The notes: a model not told the origin generated them from the letters alone. Positions 20,961 to 33,236 are shown, counted from the first letter of the stretch. The stretch is 64,000 bases of DNA from Puccinia triticina (GCF_026914185.1 NC_070565.1:1116001-1180000); one strand, 5' to 3'. Numbers and translations: made by a program.

Positions 20961-23900
20961 AAAGGATGCCGTAGGTAAACCAAACTTGTTTGCCATGGAT
21001 ATCAACAACCGGAGCGTATTCAGGGATGCTGTTGGTGCGTACGTTTCATTGCAGTCAACACCCATTTGTTGGTTGAAACCCTTGGCAACATATCTTTACC
21101 TAAATTTTTCAATTGTCCCATCCGGCCGTTGCTTCAACAAAAACACCCACCTAGCGCCAAGAACTCGCACGCCTTTAAACGGATCTACGGCTTCCCAGAC
21201 ATCCAATTCACCAAACTTGTCCATCTCGTACATTGCTGCGCTACGCCAGGATATTGAGTCAAGTCCAGCCAGAGCCGCCTTGATGGTCTTTGGTAAATCA
21301 ATTTCTGGGTTAGGATTCAGGTGAGTAAGTGCCTTCTCCTCATTAGCTGCAATCTTGTCAGTGTTCTCCTTGCCTAACTTCAGCATGATTTGGTTCAGGA
21401 CAAAATCCAAGTCAGACTTCTTGACCTGCTTCTTGACAGGCAGGTTCTGGAAATCTGGAAATATTGCCCTTCGTTCCCTGGGTGAAAAGAATAGCCATCC
21501 GGGTATCCAATCAAAACAGCCTCTTGTGCTCTCTCATCCAATTTTTTTCAACGTTCGCTAGGTCTGGGTTAGGCCTCACTCCATAGAACATTTTGACAGG
21601 CAATTTATCCTTTGTTCTTGAATTGGGTATTTGGTTGTGAATGTGGCCAGCCGTCGACCATGCATAGCTCCAGAAACGCCGCGGTAGACAGCTTTCATGG
21701 AGCATAGTGCGGGCCATGTCTGCAATTGTCCTATTCAACCGCTCCGCCTCCCCATTTTGTTGCGGCGTGTACGGGGCGCTTGGTGCAGTTTTCAACCCAA
21801 TGACGTCGAGCCGTTTCCGTAGCGCATGGACATATTCAGGTGCATTGTCACATTGAATATTAGTGGGATATTGGCCAAAGTAATTTTTGAGGTGTGCCAA
21901 CCACGACATGATTTTGGCTGGAACATCCGACTTAGCCTCAATTGCACCAACAAAGGAAAAAGTGCTTGCATGATCTCGAAGTGTCACACAGTATCGCATT
22001 CCATGCAAGTTGGTCTCAAACGGTCCGGCAACGTTGGAAACCATCAGGTCAAGTGGTTTCTCGCGGATGATCTGGGATTCAACACCTAAGGATTTTCAAT
22101 TGGTGCTCTTAGACATGGCGCAACAATTGCAGAAGAACTCAGACCACTTCAGTTTGACTTCAGGTAACGCTTGACTATCTCATCAGACGCATGTCCGAGG
22201 CGCAAATGCCACTTATAGGGATCAAACAAAGGTAATTGCGTCACTTTATTGACATGGTGGCTGTTGTTAAGAGTTTCTGACGACCAGCAATAATTGTGGA
22301 AAATTGTTGAATAGCGGTTATTACAGGTATCAATTAATGTCACTTTGGTCCCTTCATACTGTAGTTTCCACCCAGACGCAATTAACCGGCCGGTTGACAA
22401 AATTATCCCATCCACACCAGGCACAAAAAATACGTCTTCAATCACAATCTTCCCCGTCGGTGTTGGAATTGTCACCCTTCCAACATTGGTAACGGTAACA
22501 TTGCAATTGGTCACAGCAAGGTAGAACATACGTGGAGCCGTCAGATTGCGAGTTGCCTTGAAAAGTGACATGTGGCCACTCACATGTGCTGAAGCACCAG
22601 AGTCAAGTAGGACGCCTTCCGTCATCCCGGGAATGTTCACCTTACGCACGTGGTTTTGGGACCGCCTTGGTGGTATGTACTTTGAATCTTTTGCTTCGAA
22701 ATCTGCAGGAGGAGGGGCAATTTTCTTTGTTGCCACTGCACGCCAGTACTCTGAACAATTGGCAAACCAGTGGCCATGTTGGGAACAGTAAGCACAATCA
22801 AGGCCATAGCGTTGAACTTGCGCTTCCGTCTGTCCTTTCCCTTTTTAGTATTCAGCTCGCTCAACTGCGAAGCGCGGATGGTTGAGCTTTGCCGTCTTAT
22901 CATCCGACGTACGCTTTTGCGGTGCAACGTACTTCCCCTGATTTCCTTGGCTGAACGCATTGATCTGATCAAGATCCATCGCCATGCTGTCCACACCCTT
23001 CTTGTTGACCTTTCCAGTTGCCAATTGGATTACCGTGGCAACATCGGCAAAGGACGGGGCCTTCTTGTTGTTGAGGTTCTGATTGACCATAAACTCAAAC
23101 TTTGTCAATGCGGCACCGGTGACTGGTTTGAAATTCATTTGAAGCAGGATTCCAACGGCCTCATTAAGGGTGAGTTTTGACTGCTCAAGCTTGCTCATGA
23201 CTTCCCATGCTGACATCGTCACCTTGTTTGCTATACTTGTATCATTAACTAGCTCCATGAGCGACAACATCAGATTGATCTTGTAGCAACGATCCAACCG
23301 TTCACACTTGGCTTTCAATGCTTCAAAGATTGCCTTGGTGGTTTTGTGACCGGCGGCTTTGATGATCCCAAGCAGCGACTTGTCAATTGTGTTCTTCATC
23401 AGGGTGGCAATTGCATGATTGTATTTGGTCGCCAGGTCGGAGAAGGTGTTTGTTTTCGCAATCATTGGTTCGGTCACGGAGAAGGCGTATTGAAGAGTTG
23501 CCTCAATTGACTCCTCCCACTGAGAATAGTTGGCCGAGTTGTAGGATAGGACCGCATGATTGGGGTTCACTTCTCGGTGAAGCTTGAGAGGGGACTTTAG
23601 GAAGCTGCTCAGGATGATTTCCTGGCAATGTTCCTGGGCACAAACGGCGGCAGACACAGGGTCATGGACGTGGGGTGGGGATGCCTTCAAACAATTCAAC
23701 TCAGCCATCATGTTGGCCATTTGGTGTTGGAGGGTAGCGAGCGCTTCATTGGGGTTGGCAGCCATGTTGGTTGGGATGGGGGGAATTTGGGGTTATTTTT
23801 CCTGTATGATTCTTTCAATTTCCTCCTCAGGGATTCCTTTGTCCCTTAAGCAGATCTTTTCTATCTCAATATCCTGCTGATCATCTACCGACCTCCTGTA

Positions 23901-23973
23901 GATATGGAACCTTATCCTAAGACAAGCGTGGCCTGGAAAAAGAGCCGGCTTCTAACCTATAAAGGCTTGGAAA

Positions 23974-24125
23974 CTGCACGATACAGTCCGGCGGCAGTCA
24001 GCTCTCCACGTGTCAATCCAGGTATCCAATCTTGGTTGTATTGCTAATCAATAGTTGACTGACCTGCACGATACAGTCCGGCGGCGGTCAGCTCTCCACG
24101 TGTCGATCCCGGTATCCAATCTCGG
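23974..24125. repeat. Duplicated 62 bp motif in the outer copia leader/LTR
   Basis: Positions 23974-24035 and 24064-24125 are direct copies with period 90 (CTGCACGATACAGTCCGGCGG...). Of four differences seen, three are CG against CA or TG. Tandem motifs of this sort are common in LTR U3 regions and may be regulatory. Confidence 0.75.
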
Positions 24126-24461
24126 TGAGGAAAGAGAGAAGATACCGGGCACGCGGGAGCTGGACTGTATGTGCCTGGCAGTGACAGGGTTAGGGTTCGG
24201 ACCTGTCACTGACGGAAGCTAAATGACTATGTACATCTGATGTAAGTACATAGAGATAGCTAAAGTGTGCATAAGTGCATCTTGGACTCTAACAAAACCC
24301 CTTGGCCCAGTGTGCCAAGTGTTGAGAGAACATTTGATATTTCATCGAGTGTCGACGAAACCCATGAGATCTCCTCGATTGCTCCTGTGGTGTGTGTAAA
24401 GTGCTCGCCCGGTCGAACCTTCTACTCGGCTGAGCCGCACTTTCATATCCGTTGCTTAGCA

Positions 24462-24792
24462 CAACGGTGGGCCGCTACGCTAAACTATCCGTAGCGTGCG
24501 CTATCCGCTAGTTTAGCGTTGCGTAGTTCCTGACACATTGCCGTTAGTTGTAGCGCCCGCTACGGGCCGCTGCGCTACGCTAACGGGCGCTAACAGCGCT
24601 ATCAGCTTTTTTAGCGGTTGAATAGCACTGCTAGCGCTGATAGCGGCGATAGAGGCCCTGTAGTTTCAAGGGGTGCCTGTTAGCGGTAGCGGGCAATCAC
24701 TGCCCGCTAACGGAAAACCCTGTCATTTGTAGTTTAGATCCGCTACGCTGCGCTGAACTACGGACTAAATGTAGCGTAGCGGCCCACCGTTG
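24462..24792. mobile_element. hAT-like palindromic MITE, CAACGGTGGGCC family, 331 bp
   Basis: Terminal inverted repeat CAACGGTGGGCCGCTACGC at 24462 with its exact inverse ending at 24792. CAACG fits the hAT terminal rule YARNG. The interior is rich in self-complementary GCGCTA/TAGCGC words, so the whole element can fold on itself. No clean 8 bp target duplication was found; TTAGCA occurs at both flanks with an offset. No coding capacity. Confidence 0.75.
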
Positions 24793-24997
24793 CAAGTTAG
24801 CAGCAAATCTGCCCTTCACGACTTTTGGGACGACGCACACGGATTGTAATGGTCGTCTAGATTCCGATTGGCATAGGTGCAGAGCTCGCAAGTTTTTCAA
24901 AAAGGAAAGAACGACATGCAAGATGGGGTGTCGGCTGCCGACGCCCGCTGGTTGCTTACCGAGTGAGTCACAATCCACGGATTGGAGATCCAAGTAA

Positions 24998-25004
24998 TAT
25001 ATAA
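24998..25004 (+). promoter_or_regulatory. TATA box of the secreted-protein gene
   Basis: TATATAA lies about 113 bp upstream of the ATG at 25117, a sensible spacing for a start site near 25030. Confidence 0.5.
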
Positions 25005-25116
25005 GGTGGCCAACATTGACCTTAAGTTCCCACTCTTCGACTTCCGGCAACATATTCACATCCCTAAATCATTTCATCCACACCATTTTTCGAGTCATTA
25101 ATCTGTTCGACCAGCA

Positions 25117-25524
25117 ATGCAGTACTCTAGCTTCTTATTTCTCGCCGCGCTAGTCTTGATCCCAAGTCAAGCCATCTCATTTATAACCTTCGCCTGCGAC
25201 GATAACTCGCCGAAAAATGTCAACAAGAAGACGGGTAAATGCATAAGGCAGATCACAAATTACGATAGAACAGACACAACAATAAACTATTTGTTGAAGC
25301 CGGATAGCATTGTGTTGGGTTAATATATTTTGGAATTGCTATTTTCTTCCAGAAAACAGAGGCTGACCGTTGGTTTTTTTTCCGGCGAGCTAGCGATTGA
25401 TGCCAACCGAGTCGGTGGTTTTGGCTCCGTGAGCTTTACCTGCGATGGTCAAACCATAGGCCTCGGTAAAGTAGAGCAGACCATTTGTACGGACTTCCAA
25501 CAAAATCTACTAGGAGTGCGTTAA
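25117..25524 (+). CDS. Small secreted protein, 122 aa, effector-like candidate
   Basis: Exon 25117-25313 begins with a clear signal peptide (LFLAALVLIPSQAIS, cleavage near residue 20). A short intron 25314-25352 (GTTGGG...CTTCCAG, 39 nt) joins it to 25353-25524 in frame, giving 122 residues. The mature chain has four cysteines (ACDD, GKCIR, FTCDG, TICTD) and no known domain that I recognise. Size, signal peptide and even cysteine count fit the broad class of rust secreted candidate effectors, but function is not inferable. The donor is not the best GT, so the exact join is the weakest point. It sits between two hAT-like MITEs. Confidence 0.6.
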
Positions 25525-26884
25525 AGATTTGATGAACTTTTCCTAAGAGCTTGGTCTTGTATATACACCAATTATCTGATATACTTTCATATTATGCAGA
25601 CGGACCCTTATTCCTTTGCAGACCTCGCTACACATGCTTATCCTAAAAAACCCGCCGGAAGTAAAAGACCAAGATCACTCTAACATACCAACAAACATCA
25701 CGGCTATTGGGGAGATGGATTACCTCTGGCAAAACAATTGGAATGTGTCCTCAAAGGACTTGTGTGGAGTTAGAAGATCACTCTCTTGACACCGTACCAG
25801 GTTTAATGATAATTCTTCACTATTCATTGTCACATGAGGCCTGTCCTTGTCGAAGAAATTATGAGCACATTTATTTTGTTCAAAGTTAGTTTAAGCATGC
25901 ATAAATCATAAATTCATGAAGCCGTCTTTGCAGTGGATCCTGCAAGTATGATACCTATGTGTAATCCCAATGATTTTTTTTATGAAATTATGATTTACTA
26001 GAGGCCAAGGCGGCTTCGCCGCTGTGGGGCCCAGAGGCCGCACAGACCAATGTTTGCCTAACAATCAACTTGAAATATATGTATGGCTAAATTTTTATAC
26101 TATTCATCACATTCCTGATGTTAAATACATAATTGATCCTCAACATTCATGTTAATGTCTATTCAAGTTTTTTTTACAACAGGCATGAATTTAAGCCCAA
26201 ATTTTTGAGTTTAAGTAGCTGGCAGACTGCTGTTTCTCCTTAACCAAGATCTTAGCAAAGAGTGAGTGATTTGATGTCTTGGATGCCCATGCTTATGACA
26301 CATCAATTCATATTCAACTGTTAAGGTCTCAGTCACATAATTAAAAATGCCACTGTCAAATTCAAAGTCAAATGACACACAACTCTGGGTCCATGTTTTT
26401 AAATTTTGCGTGTACATGGATGACACAATAGTTCAAGAGACATGTGCAGCGCGCCGCTTTACATAAAAATCAATCAAAATCATATCAATTCATGCCGAGA
26501 GGATTCTTCAATCTGCACAGTTTGTTTTCAGTGGCTGAAACAAATGTGTGTATGTATGTACTCAAATCAGGTTGAGAATAAATAGTGAACCTAAGACAAA
26601 TACTTTGCAAAAACCCAAGAGGCATGAGGGTACATGTCAGTCAAATACATTGGTATGAGATTTTAGAGAACATATCTTGGAGACAATTTTTTTTTTCTCA
26701 CACGGATGATGAGGTTAAAGGGTGATTGGGAGAGTTTTGCGTTGACAGTTACCTGAAAAGTGTGTGCTGGGTGAGGAGGTGGCGCCGGGAAAGGGTTGGT
26801 GATGCTCACACTTGGGGGACAGATGGGCGGCGACTGCAGGGGCCGCGACGTGGAGGGTGCCAACAAGACAGTAGGCTCGGTCTG
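25525..26884. other. No gene seen
   Basis: AT-rich spacer. A GC-rich hairpin-like patch (GGCGGCTTCGCCGC near 26008) and a T tract at 25974 are the only notable items. Confidence 0.4.
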
Positions 26885-27706
26885 CGACACCAGCCCCACA
26901 ATCTATGCATGAAATCCATGTTTGTCAAAACTGGTTTCATTCCTGCATAGAGAAAGAGAGATACATATGTTGCCTCCTAGCGGCTGATCGCAGGGATGCT
27001 TTGCCGTGCTGGCCCACCTTGAGTCTACAGATGACTCTTCCTCGCTCGCGCGGTCAAGCTAGAAGGGGTGGTTCTTAAAGTAGAAGTTTGCAAAGTCATC
27101 GGAGGGTCTGGCGCTCCGACGAGCTCACCATCAGAAAGTACTTGAGACCGACGTGAAGAGCGGCCAGGATACCGTAGGGCACATCACGTTGGGCGCTCCA
27201 GGGGACAGCGGGTCAAGTGGGTCGGAAGGAGCTGGCTTGAGTTGTTGGGTTGTTGCTGGGCTTGTCAATTGTGTGGTGAGTGGTGAGCCCGCTGTTGTGC
27301 CATTTGGACATCAACCACGCCAGATGAGCTTGGTGACGAAGCCTAAGGGCGCCCAACAGCTTGACGGCCACCGTCAGCACAAACAACCCAAAACAGGCTC
27401 CGAACGTGGCCCCGCCGGTGGACGGCGTTCAGCCGTCAAACCACAGGGGTACAGTGGTTGTACCGGGTACGAAAACCGTGTTCCTGTAACCATTGATTTA
27501 CCCGTTAGTAAATGAGCCTATCGTGACACTATCAAGGCTTCACACATGTGCAATCGGGACAAAAGGGAAAGAAAATGCTGCTTACATCATCATTCCCATG
27601 TCACTATGTTCTGGTTTAGGTTGGGACATTGGCTCCATCGAAATTCCGGACATGCCATTGTGGTCCATTGGGGGTGCGGCCATGCCGGCATACTACTGTG
27701 ATCCAT
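26885..27706 (-). pseudogene. CTR-type copper transporter pseudogene
   Basis: Minus strand from ATG at 27706: methionine-rich N-terminus (MDHSSMPA, then in the next frame GMAAPPMDHNGMSGISMEP and HSDMGMMM), intron from 27585 (GTAAGC), exon 2 with TTTVPLWFDG, FGACFGLFVLTVAVKLLGA and VPYGILAALHVGLKYFLM, which match TM1 and TM2 of Ctr high-affinity copper importers, then a GTGAGC donor after 27129 and a remnant of TM3 (IVGLVSQT) near 26890. Breaks are a 1 nt frameshift near 27685, TGA at 27429-27431 where Trp is expected (FDG-stop-TPSTGGA), and a decayed last exon. Not functional. Confidence 0.8.
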
Positions 27707-27779
27707 GAGTGCGGAGCCTTAGGAAACGGGGGTGTGATTGGGGGTGTTTGGTGGCGGCAAGGTTTCAGATGGGTGGACG

Positions 27780-28256
27780 CAACGGTGGTCCAGCTACGCT
27801 AACCGTAGCGTTAGCGTGGCGTAGCGTAGCGGAATTCCGCTAAATTTTAGCGTAGCGTTAGCGGAATTGCGCCTTTCTGCGCTAACGCTACGCGCAAAGG
27901 GTGCGCAGCTAATTTAGCTGTTAGCGTAGCGTTAGCGCAGATGCGCGCAATTGCGCTAACGCTACACACGCAGGGCGCAAAAGAGCGCGCGCTATGGTGC
28001 GCCACAGTGCTTTTAGCTGAAAAAAAGGCCTTTTTTTCCGCTAAAAGCGCTGTAGCGCAGCGTAGCGTAGCGTAGTGACTGTAACGGCGCGCTAACACTA
28101 ACAAAAAATTGGCGCACTGTTAGCGCCGCTGAAACGTAGCGCAGCGTAGCGGCGCTAACAGCGCGCTAACGCTACTCAAAATGGGCGGGCGCTTTTTGCC
28201 GCTACGCTAACGCTAAGTGGCCCTGTAGCGTAGTGTAGCGTAGCGGCCCACCGTTG
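27780..28256. mobile_element. hAT-like palindromic MITE, CAACGGTGG family, 477 bp
   Basis: Starts CAACGGTGGTCCAGCTACGC and ends in the inverse GCGTAGCGGCCCACCGTTG. The 7 bp GTGGACG is directly repeated at 27773-27779 and 28257-28263; one lost G would make this an 8 bp hAT duplication (GGTGGACG). The interior is a dense run of TAGCGTTAGCG-type words in both orientations. Confidence 0.8.
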
Positions 28257-31061
28257 GTGGACGGTTGGAGGTGCGAACCGGCTGGGGGTTGGAAGAGTTG
28301 CAAAGCTGATGCAGGAGGGGCAAGCCAAGATTTAAGAGTTGAGGTTGCTGTGGGTGACAATCAAGAAGAAGGTGGGAGAAAAGCTGGTCGGCAAGAAGGG
28401 CTGCAAGAAGGAAGCGGTATAACACCCATATTGAGGAGCTGGCTGTATTCAATTTGTTGACCTTGATAGAGCAACGGGGCAGGGGGGCATGATGGGGGGA
28501 GCGTGTGGTCGGGCCAGTTGAATTAGGGATAATGGTGGCGGCTGGTTGTACCAAGGCGTGATGATGAAAAAGGAGAAGGGTCCAGGCGCGGTAGTGACAA
28601 CGGATGCAAAGGGCGATGCCACTAAATTGAGTAAAGAGAAGTTTAGCGGTGAGCTGCTGGCAAGCTGAAACAGGATTAAATTCTGAGTAGCCCAGCAACT
28701 GAGGTGAGTTGTTCTCACCGTGAATTGGAATAACTGTCTGCCATGAAGGTTGCTAGATGATGTATCCTCGGGGGGAACAGACGCACCTCGCAGATGGAAT
28801 AGGCAGCCTAATTGGAATGGGACCCAAGCAAAGAAGGCGATTGCCGAGTTGCAAGGGCCAAGCGGGCAAAACAAGGGTCGACCGGCGGTTACTGTGACAA
28901 TGGGGCGTGGCGAGCGCAATGGTGGAGATGATTTGTGGTGCATAGTTGCAGGTATGTACATATGGAGTTCAAGGGTGATTTGACGGGAGGCGTGGGTGGA
29001 CGGTCAATTGCTTAAAAGGAACCAGTTGTTTTTTGATGTCCCCCAGGGCGATTGGAGATGCTGCAATTCCAGCTATCCATCTCCCTCAACCCTTCCGCTG
29101 CTGCAAGTGCGCAGTTTGAAGGGCAAAGAGTGGCCCCCCCACTGGTCTCCAGCCTTTGCTGAGGGCCGGGGGCCTTCACGTCCAGTCCTTTTGACCTGTG
29201 CGCTTGACGCGGGCTGGGGGCTGAGCCTGTGGCACAGCACTTTTGCTGATGTTGGAAGGCTATTTGAGTTAATAGTTGCGGTTGTTGCTTTCTCTGTTTA
29301 TAATTTGGGGGAACCCATGATTTTTTTTTCTCACTTTTTTAAAGTTGTAGGGGGAACCCATGATTTTTTTTTTGAAATTCAGGCAAATCTGTGTCTTTAA
29401 TAAACTTGGATGCATGCATAATCCAGCTTTGAATACCATAATTCTCCCAAACATCATGTTGCATTTTCCATATTCCCCATTTTTTTTTCTTTGAATATGT
29501 TCCCTTGACTAGCATGTACAATATCCTGTTGTTAGCTAGCTACTATGGCAGAGCCACTGTGACATAACATAAATAATCTAAGTATAGTAAATCCACACTT
29601 TCACAGAAATTTAGATCAAGGGTTTCCCCTGTACATTTATGAAAGAGTGAATTACAACAGGTGAAGAAAAAAAAAATTCAAGGGTTTCCCCTATGAATTG
29701 GCAACTACAAACAAAGCCTGAGGGTCAACCCTCTACAACTTTCAATACAAATAAAAATATCAACTATATACATAATTTTTTAACGGCCTTTATTGAATGC
29801 AATTCGAGAAGAAGAGAGAATAGCCCCCGAACATAAATGCCTCGGACTGACCCCCCAGCCCGCGGCAAGCGCGGGGAAAAAGGGGCCGGGTTTAACCCCC
29901 TCCGGCCTGGCCCAAGTGGGAGGGGACGGAGGGGGGCTAATGGCTGGCGCGACCTCCAGCCAGTGCAAATGCAACAGGGAGAGGCCGGCCGCGGGGGAAA
30001 ATGTAATCCAGCAAGATCCTCCTTTTATAATCCTGAGCGCCATCATTCAACCACCGACCCAGCCATCAATTCAGCGTCAACGGAAAAACTCCGAGCGAGT
30101 TTCAGTCGACGTTTTCTACTCGATTACAGTTCCTCGAACAGTTTCATGGTCCTATTAACAGTCCGGGTCCGTCTTCTCCTTATGTCTCATGATTTGGACA
30201 ATTTCTCTCAATCAACTTCTCCTGCTGACTTTTATTCAGTTCGCTGGCAGGGTTTTTCTCGATAATTCCATCCCGCTTCGTAGACACTTCGCGTGACCTC
30301 GAGGCCCCCTCCTGGCGGAAAACGGGGGTTGATCTTTCTTGTACTTTACCACACTCGCATCAAATCGTTATGAACGCCGCCAACAACCGCGCTATCAACT
30401 GTTTTGGACGTGAAACAGCCCGATCAGAATCCCCAAGAGTTTTTTCACCCGCATTCTCAATTTGGAACTTGGCACACCTCTTCTTACACTCTATGGACTG
30501 CTACTTGTCCAGATCGCTCGTTTAGGGAAACGTAGCTAGGGGGATGTTAAACGATCGCGCGACATTCAGCATTCTCTTGACAAGTGACTAAATGTTTCAG
30601 CCATCTCTCCACGATTTTCGAAACACCCTACCAACAGTCTCCTCTCCCTGGTTCTTCTTTTTCCGCCCCTGCGCCCCCGATCTCTTTTTGGGATTGCAAC
30701 GCGGCATCGGACACTCAACCATTTACTTACAACCATTGTCGACTGGGTAGGAATCACGCATGGGGGCGGTTCCGGTTGCAGCGTTGGTAGTCATGCGATA
30801 TGTTCAAGGGTCTGCCAGGGGTCTACTCTTTCATCTGGGGCAGCGTTCCATGGCCTCTTGCCAAACCCGAATAAGGCAGATGAGGTGTTTATAAGCCAGG
30901 TCTTTCGTGGTTGAGTCTTGACCACAACTTTCTCATTCTTAATAAACATTCACTCATTGACCCATTTGTTAACTCTCAATTACCGCAACGTCGACAATTT
31001 GCTTTCCTCCCATTTCGACCACATCACCTTAAACAACTCTTTGAGTCAAGCTCTAATCGCG
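28257..31061. other. Gene-poor stretch
   Basis: No supported gene. Open frames at 28213-28961 and 29793-30265 are out-of-context, low-conservation frames. A near-direct repeat GGGGGAACCCATGATTTTTT occurs at 29308 and 29350. A GC-rich patch lies at 29840-30000. Confidence 0.4.
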
Positions 31062-32287
31062 ATGTCTGGTAATCGGATCCCCAATCACCCAGTCCATATG
31101 ACCACCCTTGTCGAGCCATTGTCGGAAGTACGTCAATTTAGTTTCTCTTCAAGTTGCACGGTACTGACAACTTTCAAAGTCCGTACCAGAGAATGTTCGC
31201 GCCAATCAATCCGGAAATGTCACCACTGCATCTTTTTTGCAGTGTTCGGGGGTTGACGGATCTGACCAACGTGACTTCGAGGTCACATTGACAACAAATA
31301 CGGCGCTGACGAATGTTCTCGAGCCCAGCGTTGTTTACTACATGACTGGGAAGTTGATCGCTACCAACGACGGCAAGACGCCCACGCTAACTTACAATCA
31401 GCACTCAGTCGCCCGCGTGATGGAAGTGTCAGAGGACGGGTTCGACTTTGTCAACAAAGCGAGCGTCGAAGGACTCGGGATTGTCATCAAACGAGAGGAG
31501 GTCGTTTTCAACCTCGAAACAAGGCTCGAAGTCATCGTCGAGCACACGGATTGGGATTCTCAAGTAAGATTAAGGCTATATATCTCATCGGGGGCTCGCG
31601 GAGACTAACAGTTGACTAAGGAGCGACGCCACAAAACCTTCAACGTCAAGTACGTCATCCCGGGGTCAAAAAATTTCATCAAAACCCACTCCCTCTACGT
31701 TGTTGGCCGAGAGTTGGAAATTGTCGGCTTGTTGGTCGATTTTGACGTGAGAGCGAAGATGGCCGTGGTGCTTGTGGGTTTTCCACCAATGGAAGTCAGT
31801 CGTTCAAACCAACTAACATAGAATTGCCTTTAGGTGAATGATTGCAGTATCACCAGTGGCCACCAGATCGGCCGCGCAAAGGCAAGCGGCCCGCCAATAA
31901 AGTCGAACCCCCACGGAAAAGGCAGAAACTTGTGCGTAAAATACAAGCTATCACTTACCCACAACGTCAACCGTATTGCTTACCGTTGGTTCGGGATATC
32001 ACTTCAGAGTGAAGTTGAACTCCAATGAGAATATGCCCTCAACGAGTTCTCCTTTGGTTTCGCCGGTGAAGAAAACGTTCGACACACCCACTTCGTCATA
32101 TGGCTCGGTCGACCGGAAGGGGAAGAGAAAAGCGTCAGAACAAATTGAATCTGACAATGAAGACGAGCAGGACGTTGAAAAAGTTGAAGACAAAGAGGAG
32201 GAAGAGGAGCCAGAGGAAAAGCCGAGTCGTGGGCGACCCTGTAAGGCCATCCTCAAAGACGCTGCCAAGAGACTCAAGAAACTTTAA
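31062..32287 (+). CDS. OB-fold-like protein A, 326 aa, Helitron-neighbour family
   Basis: Five exons (31062-31127, 31180-31563, 31621-31773, 31834-31931, 32008-32287) join by GT-AG with no frame break to 327 codons. The middle (DFEVTLTTN..., RLEVIVEHTDWD, KTFNVKYVIPG, ELEIVGLLVDFDVRAKMAVV) aligns by eye with proteins B (38634-39515) and C (40169-40957), and introns fall at the same places: after exon 1, after the HTDWDSQ strand and after MAVVL. The unique C-terminus is acidic (DEQDVEKVEDKEEEEEPEE) with a basic tail and GRP core (SRGRPCK), as in AT-hook nuclear proteins. Alternating beta-type segments suggest OB folds of RPA type; this is inference. It lies 950 bp upstream of the Helitron gene. 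Confidence 0.7.
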
Positions 32288-33236
32288 AGAGTTACTCTCC
32301 CCGTCGAGGTGAGAATTTGACATCAGTTACTTGGTTTCAGATTGGCTATTCAACTAAAATTTGCGTTGTTTTTTGCGCGCCAGTCGCTGTGGGCCACTGT
32401 GGCCAGCATAATTCCTTCCCCTTCTCAAATGCGAATGTTTGATGAGACGCACTTGTTTCTGTTGAATCGTCCAGCTTTCAAAAGGCGCAGGATTCCCCAT
32501 TGAAGTTCAATCTGCTTATAATTTTCGCGTACTAACAAAGCTTTACCAGGGCTGAACCTTTCGTGGCTCAAGTTTGATTTCCTTATAATTCTCGTGATTT
32601 GGACTTTCTCTCAGTTGTCCGCAACTTGAATTTGTGCGCCTGCATTCAGTGCAAACAGGTGGTTTCAACTCTCTTCGTGCGGGAAAAATTTGTGCAATCA
32701 ACTACTTACATGGATTTCTTTGCCAACCAGTAATTGAAGAGCGATATGAGGAGTAGCTTTTGAGAATTTGCGCGGTTTGTAGTTTCCGAGTCTCTATGAC
32801 TTCCAGCATAGCAATCTCAACAATAATGTGAGTTAAGTCAGGCGTCTGAGTTTCCAAGGAGGAGGTTGGGAGATTTGGGATTTGGGGAAAATTTGCTGTC
32901 TCGACTTAACAACAGGGATTTTTGCGCGACGGGCGAGTTGTTAGGATTGCCGATGGGGCTTCGCCAAGCCTAATCGCCTCCTCCCAGGAATCAAGCTTGG
33001 GCTGGAAATGATATTATAGTCCGGCTGGGCGCGTCAGGCAACTAAATGTAATCAACAAGTCGTGGGTTTGCCTAAACTTTGACGGTTCAACAATGCTATT
33101 GTTTGCCCATTACGTTGAGTTACAATCCGTCTGCCTGAGTTATGCAAATCTGGTCAACTGGGCGACCCGGCAATGTGCCTGAATAAAATATGGGATTGTC
33201 AATCATCAACTGGACTAGCCCATTGACGGTCTGCTA
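32288..33236. other. Intergenic, no gene seen
   Basis: No open frame of note. It should contain the promoter of the 33237 gene. Confidence 0.4.

Larger units (their letters stand above)
14135..23765 (-). pseudogene. Copia gag-pol, interrupted and frame-broken
   Basis: The polyprotein reads gag 23765-22845; an in-frame TAA at 22845-22847; zinc knuckle and protease to 22149; integrase core 22044-21511 with D-D-E segments (NAPEYVHALRK, PYTPQQNGEAERLNRT); the RT start near 21410-20966; then, beyond the inserted element, RT and RNase H 15312-14135 (FDVSSAYLYSP, LHVDDGF for YVDD, STCAAEYLALSEGS). Besides the 5.6 kb insertion I see in-frame stops near 22845 and 21094 and at least three frameshifts (near 22150, 21540 and 21480). 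The enzyme set would copy RNA to DNA and integrate it, but this copy is dead. Confidence 0.85.
14113..24294 (-). mobile_element. Outer copia retrotransposon, decayed, interrupted by a younger copia
   Basis: A minus-strand Ty1/copia element runs from a probable 5' LTR edge (TGTTAGAGTCC at 24294-24284) through gag (from 23765), a zinc knuckle CAYCSQHGHWFANC, protease LLDSGASAHVSG, integrase and reverse transcriptase/RNase H, ending at a stop at 14135. A second copia is inserted within the RT region, at the TSD AAAGG. No 3' LTR follows the RNase H end: sequence at 14112 switches to an unrelated repeat block, so the element is 3' truncated. Confidence 0.85.

Noticed and set aside
24462..24792. 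Exact target duplication for this MITE
   Set aside because: TTAGCA occurs on both sides but at unequal distance from the ends, so I do not claim it.
28213..28961. Overlapping 161 and 170 codon minus-strand frames
   Set aside because: No motif or splice logic was found, and the first starts inside a palindromic MITE.
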